Positions 21,837-33,501 of a stretch of DNA of 64,000 nt are shown here, piece by piece. Both the position numbers and the translations under genes were made by a program. How positions within the stretch are numbered: position 1 is the first letter of the stretch; each line of letters begins with the position of its first letter. The notes beneath the pieces are model-generated. The model was not told the DNA's origin, made no database searches, and saw nothing but the letters and a program-made list of their open reading frames with translations. Origin of the DNA: Pleurodeles waltl (Eukaryota; Chordata; Amphibia; Caudata; Salamandridae); NCBI RefSeq assembly GCF_031143425.1, contig NC_090447.1, positions 846,491,760-846,555,759 of the forward strand, in the 5' to 3' direction.

Positions 21837-24205
21837 ACATACCTATCATACTCTGAATGGTCACTGTTGCTGCCACTTGCTTAACTTCTTTTGCCTTTGT
21901 CTCTGCACTGGACATAAGACCTGCCACCTGAAACCAAGTCAATGCAAAGGTTGGGTCCAATTCTTCTGTTGCTGTTGTAATGTTAGAAATTGGGTCTTTG
22001 TTTGGAAGTCAGGTTACCCCCTGTCCAATCAAGGACCCTCACTCTAGTCAGGGGAAAGGAGAATCACCCTCAGTTAACCCCCGCTCACCCCCTTGGCAGC
22101 TTGGCATAAGCAGGCAGGCGTAATTTCAGAAGCAATGTGTAAAGTATTTGTACCAACACACACAGTAATACAGTGAAACACTACAAAATGGACACTAGTT
22201 TAGAAAAGATCAGAACAACAAAAATCCAACATACACAAGCCAAGATATACATTTTAAAAAGAAGAGTCTTAATCCTTAGAAAACAGTGAGAATGATGTTG
22301 TTACACAAAGTACCTGGTTAGCGCCAAAAATGAAGTTGCACCAGCGAGTGTGCATCGAAAAAGGCCAGCAATGCGTCAATTTCTCACTCGCAAGCAACAC
22401 CGTACGTTGTTCCTTCTCCGGTCAGATCGGCGTGCATTGTTTCTTCTCTCCCGCAAGAGGGCGATGTGTTGATTTCCCGGTGGGCACCTCGGGTCCGGGC
22501 AGGCACTGCGTTGATTTTTTTCACGCCCACAGATGTGGCGTTCGAAATCTGGTAACACAGTGTCAGGAAACCGCGCTGTGTGGGGCTTACGTCTTTATCA
22601 GCAGCTCCAAGTGGGTGCTGCGCATCGTATCCCCAGCCTCGTTGCATCCATCTTCCAGCCGCGATGCAGGTGGAGCGTTGATTTGAGCCACAAGGCCGGC
22701 GGAGAATCATTTATCAGCCGCGTTGCAGATGGTGCGTAGAAAATGCCCCTGCATGTCAGTCTTTGGGTGGATTTCTGTCCTTTTCCATCAGCTTCATCTT
22801 TCAAGGGCCCATAGACAGATTAGGGCACCACTTGGCAGGGCAGGAGTCTCAGCAGAGAGTCCAGGTGCTGGCAGAGAGAAGTCTTTGATATCCCTGAGAC
22901 TTCAACAACAGGAGGCAAGCACAGTTCAAACCCTTGGAGATTCTTCACCAGTGGGAAGTCACACAAATGTAAGTCTTTGTCCTCTCTCAAGCAGAAACAG
23001 CTATTGCAGGCCAACCCAGCAAAGCACAGTCACAGGCTAAGAGGCAGTACTCCTCCTCCAGCTCTTCAGCTCTTCTCTTTGGCAGACGTTCCTCTTGGTT
23101 CCAGGACTCATATGATTTTCAGGGGTTTTGGGCCCAATACTTATACCCCTTTCTGCCTTTGAAGTATGCCTACTTCAAAGAAAATTCTCTGTTGTTTACA
23201 GGACCCTGCCTTGCCTAGGTCAGGCCCCAGACACACACTAGGGAATTGAAGACTGCATTGTGTGAGGGCAGGCACAACACATTCAGGTGTAAGTGACCAC
23301 TTCCCCACCCCCCTCCAGCAGCAGGATATGCAGGCTACATTCTAGCTTCCTTTGTGTCACTCTCTAGAGGAGATTCACAAACAGCTCAACTGTCAAACTG
23401 ACCCAGACAGGCAATCCACAAACAGGAAGGGTCACAGAATGGTTTAAACAAGAAAATGCCTACTTTCTAAAAGTGACATTTTCAAATTAACAATCTAAAA
23501 ACTAAATTCACTAAAAGATGTATTTTTAAATTGTGAGCTCAGAGACCCTAAACTCCAGATTTCTATCTGCTCCCAAAGGGAATCTGCACTTTAATAATAT
23601 TTAAAGGCAGGCCCCATGTTAACCTATGAGAGAGAGATAGGCCTTGCAAAAGTGAAAACTGAATTTAGCAGTATTTCACTGTTAGGACATGTAAAACACA
23701 TCACTACATGTCCCTCTTTTAACATGCACTGCACCCTGCCCATGGGGCTACCTAGGGCCTAAGTTAAGGGTACCTTACATGTAGAAAAAGAGAAAATGTA
23801 GGCCTGGAAAGTGGGTACACTTGCCAGATTTAATTGGCCGTTCAAAACTGCACACACAGGCACTGCAGTGGCAGGTTTGAGCCATGTGTACAGGGCTACT
23901 ATGGTGGGTGGCACAACCAGTGCTGCAGGCCCACTAGTAGCATTTGATTTACAGGCCCTGGGCACCTCTAGTGTACTTTACTAGGGACTTCCTAGTAAAT
24001 CAAATATGCCAGTAATGGATAAGCCATTTCACACATATAATTTATAAAGGGAACACTTACACTTTAGCACTGGTCAGCAGTGGTAAAGTGTCCAGAGCAA
24101 ATAAAACAGCAAAAACAGAGCCCAGCACAATCAATCAATCGTTGGATTTATAAAGCGCACTACGTACCTGTGAGGGTTTCAAGGCGCTTGGGGGGGGGCA
24201 GGTGT

Positions 24206-26520
24206 TTACTGGTCGAAGAGCCAGGTCTTGAGGAGTCTTCTGAAGGTGAGTAGGTCTTGAGTCTGTCGCAGGTTGGTGGGGAGGGTGTTCCAGGTTTTGG
24301 CGGCGAGGTATGAGAAGGATTTGCCACGGGCGGTCTTTCTTCGGATGCGGGGGACGACGGCGAGGGCGAGGTTAGAGGAGCGGAGCTGACGGGTGGGGGT
24401 GTAGAAGCTGAGTCTGTTGTTTAGGTAGGCTGGTCCGGAGTCGTGGAGCGATTTCTGAGCGTGGGTAAGAAGCTTGAAAGTGATCCTTTTGTTCACGGGG
24501 AGCCAGTGAAGGTTTCTCAGGTGGTGGGAGATGTGGCTGTGGCGGGGTATGTTGAGGATCAGTAGGACGGATGTATTTTGGATGCGTTGGAGGCGTAGTA
24601 GGTCTTTCGCTGGGATGCCTGTGTAGAGTGCGTTGCCATGGTCCAGCCTGTTGCTGACGAGGGCCTGTGTCACTGTTCTTCTTGTTTCTGTCGGGATCCA
24701 CTTGTAGATTCTGCGGAGTATGCGGAGTGTGTTGTAGCAGGAGGAAGAAACTGCGTTGACCTGTTTAGACAAGGTGAGGGAGGAGTCGAGGATGAAGCCC
24801 AGGTTGCGAGCATGGTCGGTCGGTGTCGGTGGGGTTCCTAGTGCGGTGGGTCACCAGGAGTCGTCCCAGGCAGAGGGGGTGGGTCCGAGGATGAGGACAT
24901 CCGTCTTGTCCTAGTTCAGTTTCAGACAGCTGATTCTCATCCATTCAGCGATGGATTTCATCCCCTCGTTGAGGTTGGTTTTGGCAGTGCGTGGGTCTTT
25001 GGTGAGTGAGAGGATGAGCTGGGTGTCGTCGGCGTAGGTGAGAATGTTGAGGTTGTGTTGTCGGGCCACTTGTGCGAGGGGGGCCATGTAGACAATGAAC
25101 AGCGTTGGGCTGAGGGATGAGCCTTGGGGGACACCGCAGATGATGTCGGTGGCTTCGGAGCAGAAGGGGGGGAGGCGGACTCTCTGGGTTCTGTCGGTGA
25201 GGAATGAGACGATCCAGTCGAGGGCTTTTCCTTGAATTCCGGTTTCGTGGAGGCGTGATTCCAGGGTGTGGTGGCAGATTGTGTCGAAGGCGGCAGATAG
25301 GTCCAGGAGGATGAGGGCTGATGTTTCGCCGTTGTCCATTTGATGTCTGATGTCGTCTGTGGCGGCGAGTAGGGCGGTTTCGGTGCTGTGGTTTTGTCTG
25401 AAGCCGGGCTGGGGGGGGTCTACGATGCCGTTGTCTTCGAGGTGGCTGGTTAGTTGTGTGTTGACGATTTTTTCAATCACCTTTGCTGGAAAGGGGAGCA
25501 GGGAGATGGGTCCTAAGTTCTTCAGATCGTTGGGGTCTGCTTTGGGTTTCTTGAGGAGGGCGCGGATTTCGGCGTGTTTCCATATTTCGGGGAAAGTCGC
25601 TGTTCCGAAGGAGGTGTTGATGACCTTTCGTAGTAGGGGGGCAATGGTGGCGTAGGCTTTCTTTTATACGTGGTGGGGGCAGGGGTCTGACGGAGATCCT
25701 GAGTGGATGGAGTTCATGGTCTTGCGTGTCTCTGTGTCGCTCACTTTGGTTCAGAAGGTCAGGTGGTTTGCACAGGTGGAGTGTTCGGGGTGGGGTCTGG
25801 CGTGGGAGTGGCGTCAAAACTGTTGTGGATGTCGATGATCTTCCGGTGGAAGAAGGTGGACAGTGCGTTGCAGAGTTCTTGGGATGGAGGGATGTCGTTG
25901 ACGTTAGCGCTGGGGTTGGAGAGTTCCTTCACGATGCTGAAGAGCTCTTTGCTGTCGTGTGCGTTGTTTTCCAGGCGGTCTTTGAAGTGGGATCGTTTGG
26001 CTTGTCTGATGAGTTGGTGGTGCTTGCGGGTGGCGTCTTTGAGGGCTGTGAGTCTGTCAGGTGTGCGTTTGAGGAGCCATTCCTTTATTAGCTTCCGGCA
26101 GTCGCATTTGGAATTTAGCAGCTCGTCGGTGAACCAGGTGGCTTTTCTTCTGGCTTGGTTGTCGGTGGGTTTTTTGAGTGGCGCGAGGGTGTTGGCACAG
26201 TCGTTGATCCACAGGGTGAGGTTGTTGGCGGCGGTGTCTGGGTCGGCGGAGTCGGGGGTGGGTTCTGGGCGAGGGCGTTGGTAAGCTGGTCTTCCGTAAC
26301 TTTGTTCCAGCATCGGCAGGGTGGTTGTTGGGTGCGTTGGTGCTCGGTATGTTTTTTGTAGGTGAAGTGGATGCAGTGGTGGTCGGTCCAGTGGAGTACG
26401 GTGGTATGGTTGAAGGTGATGTGGGTGCTTGAGGAGAAGGTGGGATCAAGCGTGTGGCCGGCGATGTGGGTTGGTGTGTTGACGAGTTGTCTGAGGCCGC
26501 GGTTGACGAGGTTGTCGATC
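24206..26520 (-). pseudogene. LINE reverse transcriptase polyprotein, broken
   Basis: Reading right to left, about 26,520-26,330 holds the C-terminal end of an apurinic-type endonuclease (HTLDPTFS, then WTDHH). About 26,313-25,759 holds the linker between endonuclease and reverse transcriptase. 25,480-24,911 holds the reverse transcriptase core, with DLSAAFDTICH (first catalytic Asp), GVPQGSSLSP and YADDTQL (catalytic Asp pair). 24,772-24,206 is the C-terminal domain (LHWLPVNKRITFKLL, AAKTWNTLP). Frames change between blocks, and the region around 25,500-25,760 is shifted, so no full protein is made. The enzyme would copy LINE RNA at a nicked target. The clade assignment to L2/CR1 is from motifs only. 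Confidence 0.85.
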
Positions 26521-26562
26521 AGAGTAGTGGAGGCGCGGACAGGTGCAGACGGGCTTGCTTTT

Positions 26563-27001
26563 CGCCGCGTCTGGCATAAGAGGATGGGAGGGTGGGAGTG
26601 GCAGCTGGGAGGTGGGAGGGGCTGTCCAATGGGGGTGCAGGGGGGAGGGGCCGCAGGGGATGCAGCGGCGGGAGAGTGGAACTGGTGGGAAAAAGGCAAA
26701 GAACTAAGCGGTGAGAAGGAGGGGGAGGGAGGAGGGGCCGCAGGGGACGCAGCGGCGGGAGAGGGAGAGTGGAACTGGCGGGAAAAAGGCAAAGAACTAA
26801 GCGGTGAGAAGGAGGGGGGAGGGGCCGCAGGGGACGCAGCAGTGGGAGAGGGAAAGAGGAACTGGAAAGACAAGTGCAAAAATGGAGAGGGAGGAGGTGG
26901 CGCGGAGAGCAAAAGTGGGGAGCGACCTACCTGCAGTAGCAGGGTCAGAGGTTGCTCCCAGCTACCGCGCCGCGTCTGCCATAAGAGGAGGGGAGGGTGG
27001 G
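26563..27001. repeat. LINE 5-prime repeats: 87-bp tandem units inside a 405-bp direct repeat
   Basis: CCGCAGGGGAYGCAGC recurs at 26,651, 26,738 and 26,825, exactly 87 bases apart, inside highly similar GC-rich units. In addition CGCCGCGTCTGSCATAAGAG occurs at 26,563 and 26,968, each followed by GGGAGGGTGGGAG. The repeats sit at the 5-prime end of the LINE, the position where promoter monomers occur in some LINEs (inference). Confidence 0.8.
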
Positions 27002-27074
27002 AGCACACAGAAACAACCTGGGAAGCAGAGGCAAAATGTTAGGGAAGTCCATGCCAAGGATGCCAAGACGAACA

Positions 27075-29728
27075 CATATCCCCCCCAGCTGAAAGTGGAG
27101 AGCAACTATCCAACCTCATGGGAGTTCTCATCACTAAGGCAGAAGAATCTGGACAGACCATCAGCATTGGCCTGTTCTGTGCCAGGACGGTGTTTCACCA
27201 TAAAGTCAATTTCCTGAAGTGAGATGGACCACCTCAAGAATTTGGGATTCTCACCCCTCATCTGCATTAACCATCTAAGGGACCTGTGGTCTGTCTGAAC
27301 CCAGAAGTGAGTCCCAAACAAGTGGGGTCTCAGCTTCTTCAGTGTCCAGACCCAGCAAAAGCTTCACGCTCAATTGCACTCCACCTATATTCCCTGGGAA
27401 GTAACCTTCTACTAACTAAGGCTACATGCTGATCAAGGCCTTCTTCATTTAGCTGTGATAACAGTGCTCCTATCCCATGCTCTGAAGCATCAGTTTGCGC
27501 AACAAACTTCTTGGAGAAATCAAGTGCCTTCAGCACAGGTGCTGTGCATGTGGCTGCCTTCAGGGCATCAAACTCTGTCTGGCAAGACTCAGTGCATATC
27601 ACTTTTATGGGCTGCTTTTTGGAAGTCAACTCAGTCAAGGGAGCAACAATAGTACCATACCCCTTAACAAACCTCCTATAGTATCCAGTGAGACCTAAAA
27701 AGGCTCTACTTCAGTCTGGGTCTTGAGAGGCTCCCAAGCCAGAATGTTGTCAATTTTTGGCTTTAGGGGTGCCACCTGGCCACTCCCCACCTGGTGTACC
27801 AAGTACACCACAGAACACTGCCCTATTTGGCACTTCCGTGCCTTAATAGTGAGGCCTGCCTTCTGCAGGGCCTCCAACACATTACAGAGGTGCTGTAAGT
27901 GCTCCTCCCAAGTGGAGCAAAACACAGCAATGTCATCCAGGTAGGCTGCACTGAAATAATCCAGACCTGCCAAAACCTGGTTGACCTCTTAAATATGGCA
28001 GGGGCATTATTCAGCCCAAAGGGCATCACCGAACCTGGTAGTGCCCATCTGGTGTGAAGAATGCAGACCTCTCCTTAGCCCCCTCAGTTAGGGCAATATG
28101 CCAAGAACCAGAGGTAAGATCACATGTACTTAGGTACTGGGGAGCCCCAACCGGTCGATGAGCTCATCAGCTCAGGGGATGGGGTGCGCATCAGTATTAC
28201 TGACCACATTGAGTCCCCGGTAGTCCACACTGAACCGGAGTGGCACCAGGAGCAGCAGCTTTTGGGACCAACACCACAGGGCCGGCCCACGGGCTACTGG
28301 ATAACTCAATAACCCCTAATGCTAATATCTTAGAAACTTCATCTTTGATGCTAACCCTAACCTTGTCAGTCACTCTGTAAACTTTATGTTTAACAGGAGG
28401 ACTGTCCTCAGAGTCCACATCATGTGTACACAAGTGTGTGACCTCTGGGAACAAGCAGAACAGGGAGACAAACTGACCCAACACCTGGCGACGGACCCTC
28501 TCTTGTTCTGGGGTCAGGGAGGAGGAGAGGTTCACACCCTCCACAGACCCATCCTTCTTCTTAGCAAGCAGGAGGTCAGGAAGAGGCTCACTCTCTTCCT
28601 CCACCCCATCATCTGTTGCTGGGAGCATTGTTAACTCAGTTCACTCAAAGTATGGCTTGAGACGGTTCACATGTAGGACCCTCAAGGGGTTCCTGGTAAT
28701 CTGCAAGTCCACCAGGTAGGTGACTTCACTCTTGCACTCCACCACCTCAAATGGCCCAGACACCTGTCCTAGAGCACGCTAGGCTCTACTGGCGTCATCA
28801 CCCACACTTTCTGGCCAGACTGAAACTCGACCAAAGTGGCATTCTGGTCATACCAGCATGTCATGTCCTCCTGGCTTGCCTATAGGTTTTCTTGTGCAAG
28901 ACCCCTGAAGTGGACAGTCTGATTTCTAAGAGCCAGCATGTAACTGAATTCATCCTGGGGGGGTTTACTGGGGGCTTTCTACAAAGCTTCCTTTACCATA
29001 CTCAAAGTTCCCCTGACAGGGTGGCCATACAATAGCTCTAAAGGACTAAATCCAAGCCCTTTTTGAGGCACCTTCCTGTAGGCGAACAGAAGGCATGGCA
29101 AGTGGACGTTTCACACTCCCCCCCAGGTGCTCTGACAAGCCCTTAATCATTCACTTCAAGGCACAGTTGAACCTCTCAACCAGACCATTGCTTTGGGGGT
29201 GGTAGGGAGTGATGAACTTAAACATTACCCCACACTTCCTCCACAGAGACTTCATACATGTTGATATGAAGTTTGTACCCCTATCAGATATCACTCCTTG
29301 GGGAACCCCATGATGGTAAAAACCCCAATCAATGCACGTCCCCCCACAGGGGCAGTGATTGATCTCAAAGGAATGGCTTCTGGGTACCGGGTGGCATGGT
29401 CCACCAAGACCAGGATAAACCTGTGGCCCATGGCTGTCTTGGGATTCAGAGGCCCCACAATGTCAATACCAACCCTTTCAAAGGGGGTACTAACTACAGG
29501 AAAAGGTTGGAGGGGAGTCTTGCATTTCCCCCCACTCTTGCCACTGGCCTGACAATTTTGGCAAGATCTACAGTGAGCATATGAGTGCCTCAGCATTGGG
29601 GGCCAGTAGAAGTGGGTGACAAGCCTCTCAAAGGTCATGTCCTGCCCCAAATGACCAGCTAAAGGCACATCTCGAGCCAGACCCAATAGGAAGGCTCTGA
29701 AGCACTATGGTACCAACAGCACACGGGT
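27075..29728 (-). pseudogene. Gypsy A pol remnant: integrase, then reverse transcriptase, then RNase H
   Basis: In the reading direction (right to left), 29,686-29,291 has the integrase zinc-binding and core regions (HFYWPP...CQNCQ, then VGIDIVGPL and DHATRYPEAIPL). A decayed integrase C-terminal part follows to about 28,640. 28,628-28,197 is the linker and start of reverse transcriptase. 28,029-27,695 has MPFGLNNAPAIF and AYLDDIAVF (catalytic YLDD). 27,638-27,106 is RNase H (FVAQTDASEHGIGALLSQ, then TDHRSLRWL and NADGLSR). Several frameshifts and stops separate the blocks. Gag and protease are cut away at 29,729 by Gypsy B. Integrase lies upstream of reverse transcriptase, which is Gmr1-type order. 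A polypurine tract lies near 27,080. Confidence 0.85.
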
Positions 29729-31945
29729 TGTAGGAGGTTGGCCTGGTTTGTAGTGGGTACCTAAGGTACTTACACCTTACACCAGGTCCAGTTATCTCTT
29801 ATTAGTGAAATGTAGGCAGTGTGTAGAAGCCAGGCTCTCTAGAGGTAGCTGAGCATCCAAGGCTTATCTAGGAGACATGCAAAGCTCTTGCAATACCACT
29901 GCAGTCACACAGTACTCACACACATAAAAGAAAATACTCAGTGTTAAAAAAATAAAGGTACTTTATTTTGGTGACACCAATGGCAAAAATACCATGAAGA
30001 CTATACTCCTTTAGGAGGTAAGTAATACCAAATTCTATACACTAGTATGCAAAAACAGGTGTAAAAACAGTTAGAAAACAGTGCAATTAGTGAAAATCAC
30101 AATAGTTAGAAATGGGGCTGGGGGAACACAAACAATATACTAAGAAAGTGGAATGTGAATGTTGGTTTCCCACCTAGGCAAGTGTAGTGTGTAGAGGGGA
30201 GCTGGGAGTACTAGAAAACCCCAAAGGTAAGTATTAGAACCCATCCCAGTGCCCAGGGAAGCAGGAGTCAATCGCAGTAACTTTCCCAGAACACACACTG
30301 AAACGAAAAAGAAGATTATGCAAGAACCAGAAGAAACTGCAAGACACCAAAAGTTAATTCCTGGACCTGAAGACCTGTGGAAGAAGGGGAACAAGTCCAA
30401 GAAGCACAGAAGAGTCCGAGGAGAACAGGAGCCCCTGCTAATCCAGATGAGGGTGCAAAAGAAGAACCACCAGTGAAGAAGAACAGTCAGTACTTTACCC
30501 AAGAAGGAGTTGGGTTCCTGGTTGATGCAATTGACGTCCCTCGCCGAATGAATGATTGCAGTCTGGTTTGCATTGCTGGAGTTCGCATACAAGCCTTGCA
30601 CATGCAAATCTTGCGGTTAGCGGAAAATGGCACTGCCTGGGACCAGATGCAGTTTCTTCAGTGAGAAGTTGAAGTCGAGGCTGCAGAGGATTCCTCTTGG
30701 AGTCATGCAATCTGAATCCGAAGAACCACCCAAAAGAGACACCCTAAACAGCCCTGAAAGGGGGATTGGTCACTTTACCAGGTAGGCACCTATCAGGGGA
30801 GGGCTCTGACGTCACCTGCTGGCACTGGCCACTCAGATGCTCCCACAGTTCCCTGCCAACCTTGAATGCAAGATGTCAAAACCTAGGGACCCTCTGAAGG
30901 AGCTCCGAGCACCACCCTGGGGTGGTGATGGACAGGGGAGTCATCACTCCCCTTTCCTTTGTCCAGTTTCACACCAGAGCAGGGACTGGGGGTCCCTGAA
31001 CTGGTGTAGAATGGATTATGCAAGGAGAGCTCCAAATGTGCCCTTCAAAGCGTTTCCATTGGCTTGGGGAGGCTACCCCTCCCAAGCTTGTAACACCTCT
31101 TTCCAAAGGGAGAGGGTGTAACACCCCTCTCCCAAGGAAATGCTTTGTTCTGCCTTCATGGGGTCAAGATGCTCGAGCAACCAGAAGGTAAAAACCTGTC
31201 TGAGAGGTGGCAGCAGCCGAGGCTGCCTGGAAAACCTCGGAAGGCTGCAATGGCAGTACTGGGGGTCCTCTAAGGAGCCCCAGAGTGTACAGAATCATAC
31301 AACCAATGCTTGAAAAAGCATGGGGGTATGATTCCTACATGTTTGATACCAAACATGCCTATGTTCAGAGTTACCATTATGTAGCTGGACATAGGTAGTG
31401 ACCTATGTCCAGTACACGTGTAAAATGGCATTCCTGCACTCACAAAGTCTGGGAAAATGGTCCTGGAGGTCGTGGGGGCACCTCTACTAGTGCAGGGGTG
31501 CCCTCACACACAGGAACTTTGCACCCTACCCTCAGGGGTGAAGGGCCTGCCATGAGGTGACTTATAAGTGGCCTGGCGCAGTGTAAACGGCAGTGAAAGG
31601 GTGCCTGCACCCTTTCACGCAGACTGCAATGGCAGTCCTGCAGAAGCCTTTGCATGGGCCTCCTATGGGTGGCAAAAGATATGCTGTAGCCCTTAAGGAT
31701 CCCCTGGAACCCCAATGCTCTGGGTACCTAAGTACCATATATGAGGAACTTAAAAGGGGGCACCAGCATGCCAATTGTGGGTGAAATATTGGGTTACCAA
31801 TATGCAACAACCAAATTTAGAGGAGAAAGAGCATAATCACTGGGGTTCTGGCTAGCAGGAGTGCAGTGAACACAGTCAAGCACACTGACATCAGGCAGAA
31901 AATGAGGGTAACCATGGTAAAAAGAGGGTACTTTCATACACAACA
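29729..31945 (-). repeat. Gypsy B 3-prime LTR, about 2.2 kb
   Basis: On the plus strand it begins TGTAGGAGGTTGGCCTGG and ends CATACACAACA beside a run of Cs (the minus-strand polypurine tract). It matches 37,897-39,652 closely along its length. TTTATT at 29,962 (AATAAA on the minus strand) is a polyadenylation candidate and is conserved at 38,136. It belongs to a different LTR family from those of Gypsy A and C. Short plus-strand frames inside are not genes. Confidence 0.82.
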
Positions 31946-31996
31946 CCCCCTCCCCCATACGACAGACAATAAGGCCAACCTTGCTCGGATGAGTCT

Positions 31997-32640
31997 TTAT
32001 TGTCTAAGTGAAAAATATCTGGAGAGTCCATCTGCATTGGAGTGGTTACTCCCAGGTCTATGTTCCACTGTAAAGTCCATCCCCTGTAGGGAAATGGACC
32101 ACCTCAACAATTTAGGGTTTTCTCCTTTCATTTGCTTTATCCATAAGAGAGGTTTGTGGTCTGTCTGAACAATGAAGTGAGTATCAAAGAGGTATGGTCT
32201 CAACTTCTTCAAGACCCAGACCACAGCAAAGGTCTCCCTCTCTATGGCTGACCAGTGCTTTTCTCTGGGGGTCAACCTTCTGCTGATAAAAGCAACAGGT
32301 TGGTCCTGACCCTCTGTAGTAAGCTGTGAAAGACCTGCCCCAACCCCTACCACTGAAGCAACAGTCTGAACTATGAACTTCTTGGAGTAGTTTGGGCATT
32401 TTAGGACAGGTGCAGAGCACATGGCCTATTTCAGCTCTTCAGAAGCTTTTTGACACCTGGCTATCCATAATACCATTTTAGGCATCTTCTTTGAGGTGAA
32501 GTCAATAAGAGGGGCAACCTTGGAGCCATAGTTCTTAATGAACCTCCTGTAATACCCAGTGAGACCGAGAAAGGCTCTGACCTGGGTCTGTGTAAGGGGA
32601 GTCCAATCTAAAATAGAATGGATCTTCCCCTGCAGTGGCT
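31997..32640 (-). pseudogene. Gypsy B RNase H and end of reverse transcriptase
   Basis: 32,422-31,997 holds an open frame with SKKFIVQTVASVVGVGAGLS, where the usual catalytic Asp of QTDAS is replaced by Val. It continues with ISRRLTPREKHWSAIERE, TDHKPLLWI and NADGLSR, then a stop at 31,997 that probably marks the end of pol. To the right (32,640-32,430) the thumb/connection region is decayed. The nested transposon at 32,662 separates this block from the rest of the reverse transcriptase. Confidence 0.85.
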
Positions 32641-32661
32641 GAATCTGTTCCCCACCTATTA

Positions 32662-33501
32662 GTGCCCTGATTTATACATTTTCCTGCACAACAGCAATAA
32701 CGCAGTTTTGTGTGAAAAAGTATACCGCCGGCTAGCACCATCCCAAGACGCCGGCCGGATGTCATATTTATGGTATGGAGGCAGCCGGCGGTAAGGCCCG
32801 GCTACTGTCATGAAAAGGGATGCTAGCCGGATGGGGGAGTTGGAGGGGGAACATAAAAATGCCTCTAACCAGACTAGCGTCATCCTTTGATGCACAACCC
32901 CCATGGACATAATTCCTTCCTTACTAAAGACAGGAGTCATTCCCACCACCCCAATGGCCATGCCCAGGTGACATATGTCCCCTGGGCATGGCCATTGGGC
33001 CCAGTGCCATGTAGAGGTGCTCAAATTAGGCCCCCCTATGGCACTTCACATAAATATTTGAAATACCTGAATTTAACTGTCTGACCTGGGATGGGGTCCC
33101 CCATCCACTGGCATCCCTCTGGTGTGGGTCAGTGTGTCTCTGGGACTAGGGAAGGGCACCTGTGGGCCCATTCCATGGTCTCTGACCATGGAAACACCTG
33201 CCCTGACCCAGGCATTAAATAATGTCGCTAAGCAAGCTTAGTGCGATTATTTAAGGCCCCCTTCCCACGTGCCTGATTTTAGCTCAGGGGATAATATGGC
33301 GCTAAGGCCATATCATCATTTTTTGCATGGGAACGCCTACCTTGCATATCATTGCCGCAAGGTATTTTCTCGCTAGCAAAAATGACTTTAACTCCATATT
33401 TAGACAGGTCCAGCGCCAAAGTATAAATATGAAGTTAGGTTTGCGCTAAATTTGCGTAAAAAAAGACGCAAATTTGGTGCAAACAAGTATACATCTGGGC
33501 C
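32662..33501. mobile_element. Non-autonomous Harbinger family-2 element nested in Gypsy B
   Basis: The left end GTGCCCTGATTTATAC and right end GTATACATCTGGGCCA are inverted relatives of the family-2 terminus GGGCCATATTTATAC. Internal blocks match 45,117-45,957: CCGCCGGCTA, ACAGGAGTCAT, CAATGGCCATGCCCAGG, AACGCCTACCTTGCATATCA. Both elements are about 840 bases. A TTA precedes the left end, but the right flank (AAG or CAA) no longer matches it. Gypsy B's reverse transcriptase resumes on each side. Confidence 0.8.

Larger units (their letters stand above)
24130..27001 (-). mobile_element. L2/CR1-type LINE inserted in the Gypsy A LTR
   Basis: The 3-prime end lies at the left: a short (TTGA)-type tail reading ATCAATCAATCG on the plus strand, next to a CAAGCGCCTTGAAACCC motif typical of this LINE group. 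The 5-prime end is near 27,001. AGCACA at 24,124-24,129 and 27,002-27,007 flank the element as a likely 6-base target duplication. The length is 2.87 kb. The start of the endonuclease is missing and GC-rich repeats lie in its place. Confidence 0.85.
21981..27074 (-). repeat. Gypsy A 3-prime LTR, split by a LINE
   Basis: The LTR begins on the plus strand at TGTTAGAAATTGGG, like the LTR at 39,653 (TGTTAGAAATGGGG). The two share long blocks, for example GGCACAACCAGTGCTGCAGG near 23,910 and 41,564. It continues to about 24,129, is interrupted by the LINE, and resumes at 27,002 until about 27,074, next to a run of Cs on the plus strand (polypurine tract on the minus strand). Without the LINE the LTR is about 2.2 kb. 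TATAAG on the minus strand near 23,135 may be a promoter element. Plus-strand frames inside it are not genes. Confidence 0.75.

Noticed and set aside
22330..23162. Plus-strand frames near a stretch of short ATG ORFs
   Set aside because: They lie inside the Gypsy A LTR, have no domains and are not conserved with the related LTR at 39,653.
25350..27042. Several long plus-strand frames (Gly/Glu/Val-rich)
   Set aside because: They are the reverse side of the minus-strand LINE reverse transcriptase and its GC-rich repeats.
30140..31810. Frames up to 155 residues on both strands
   Set aside because: They lie inside the Gypsy B LTR; the matching LTR at 37,897 does not keep them open in the same frame.
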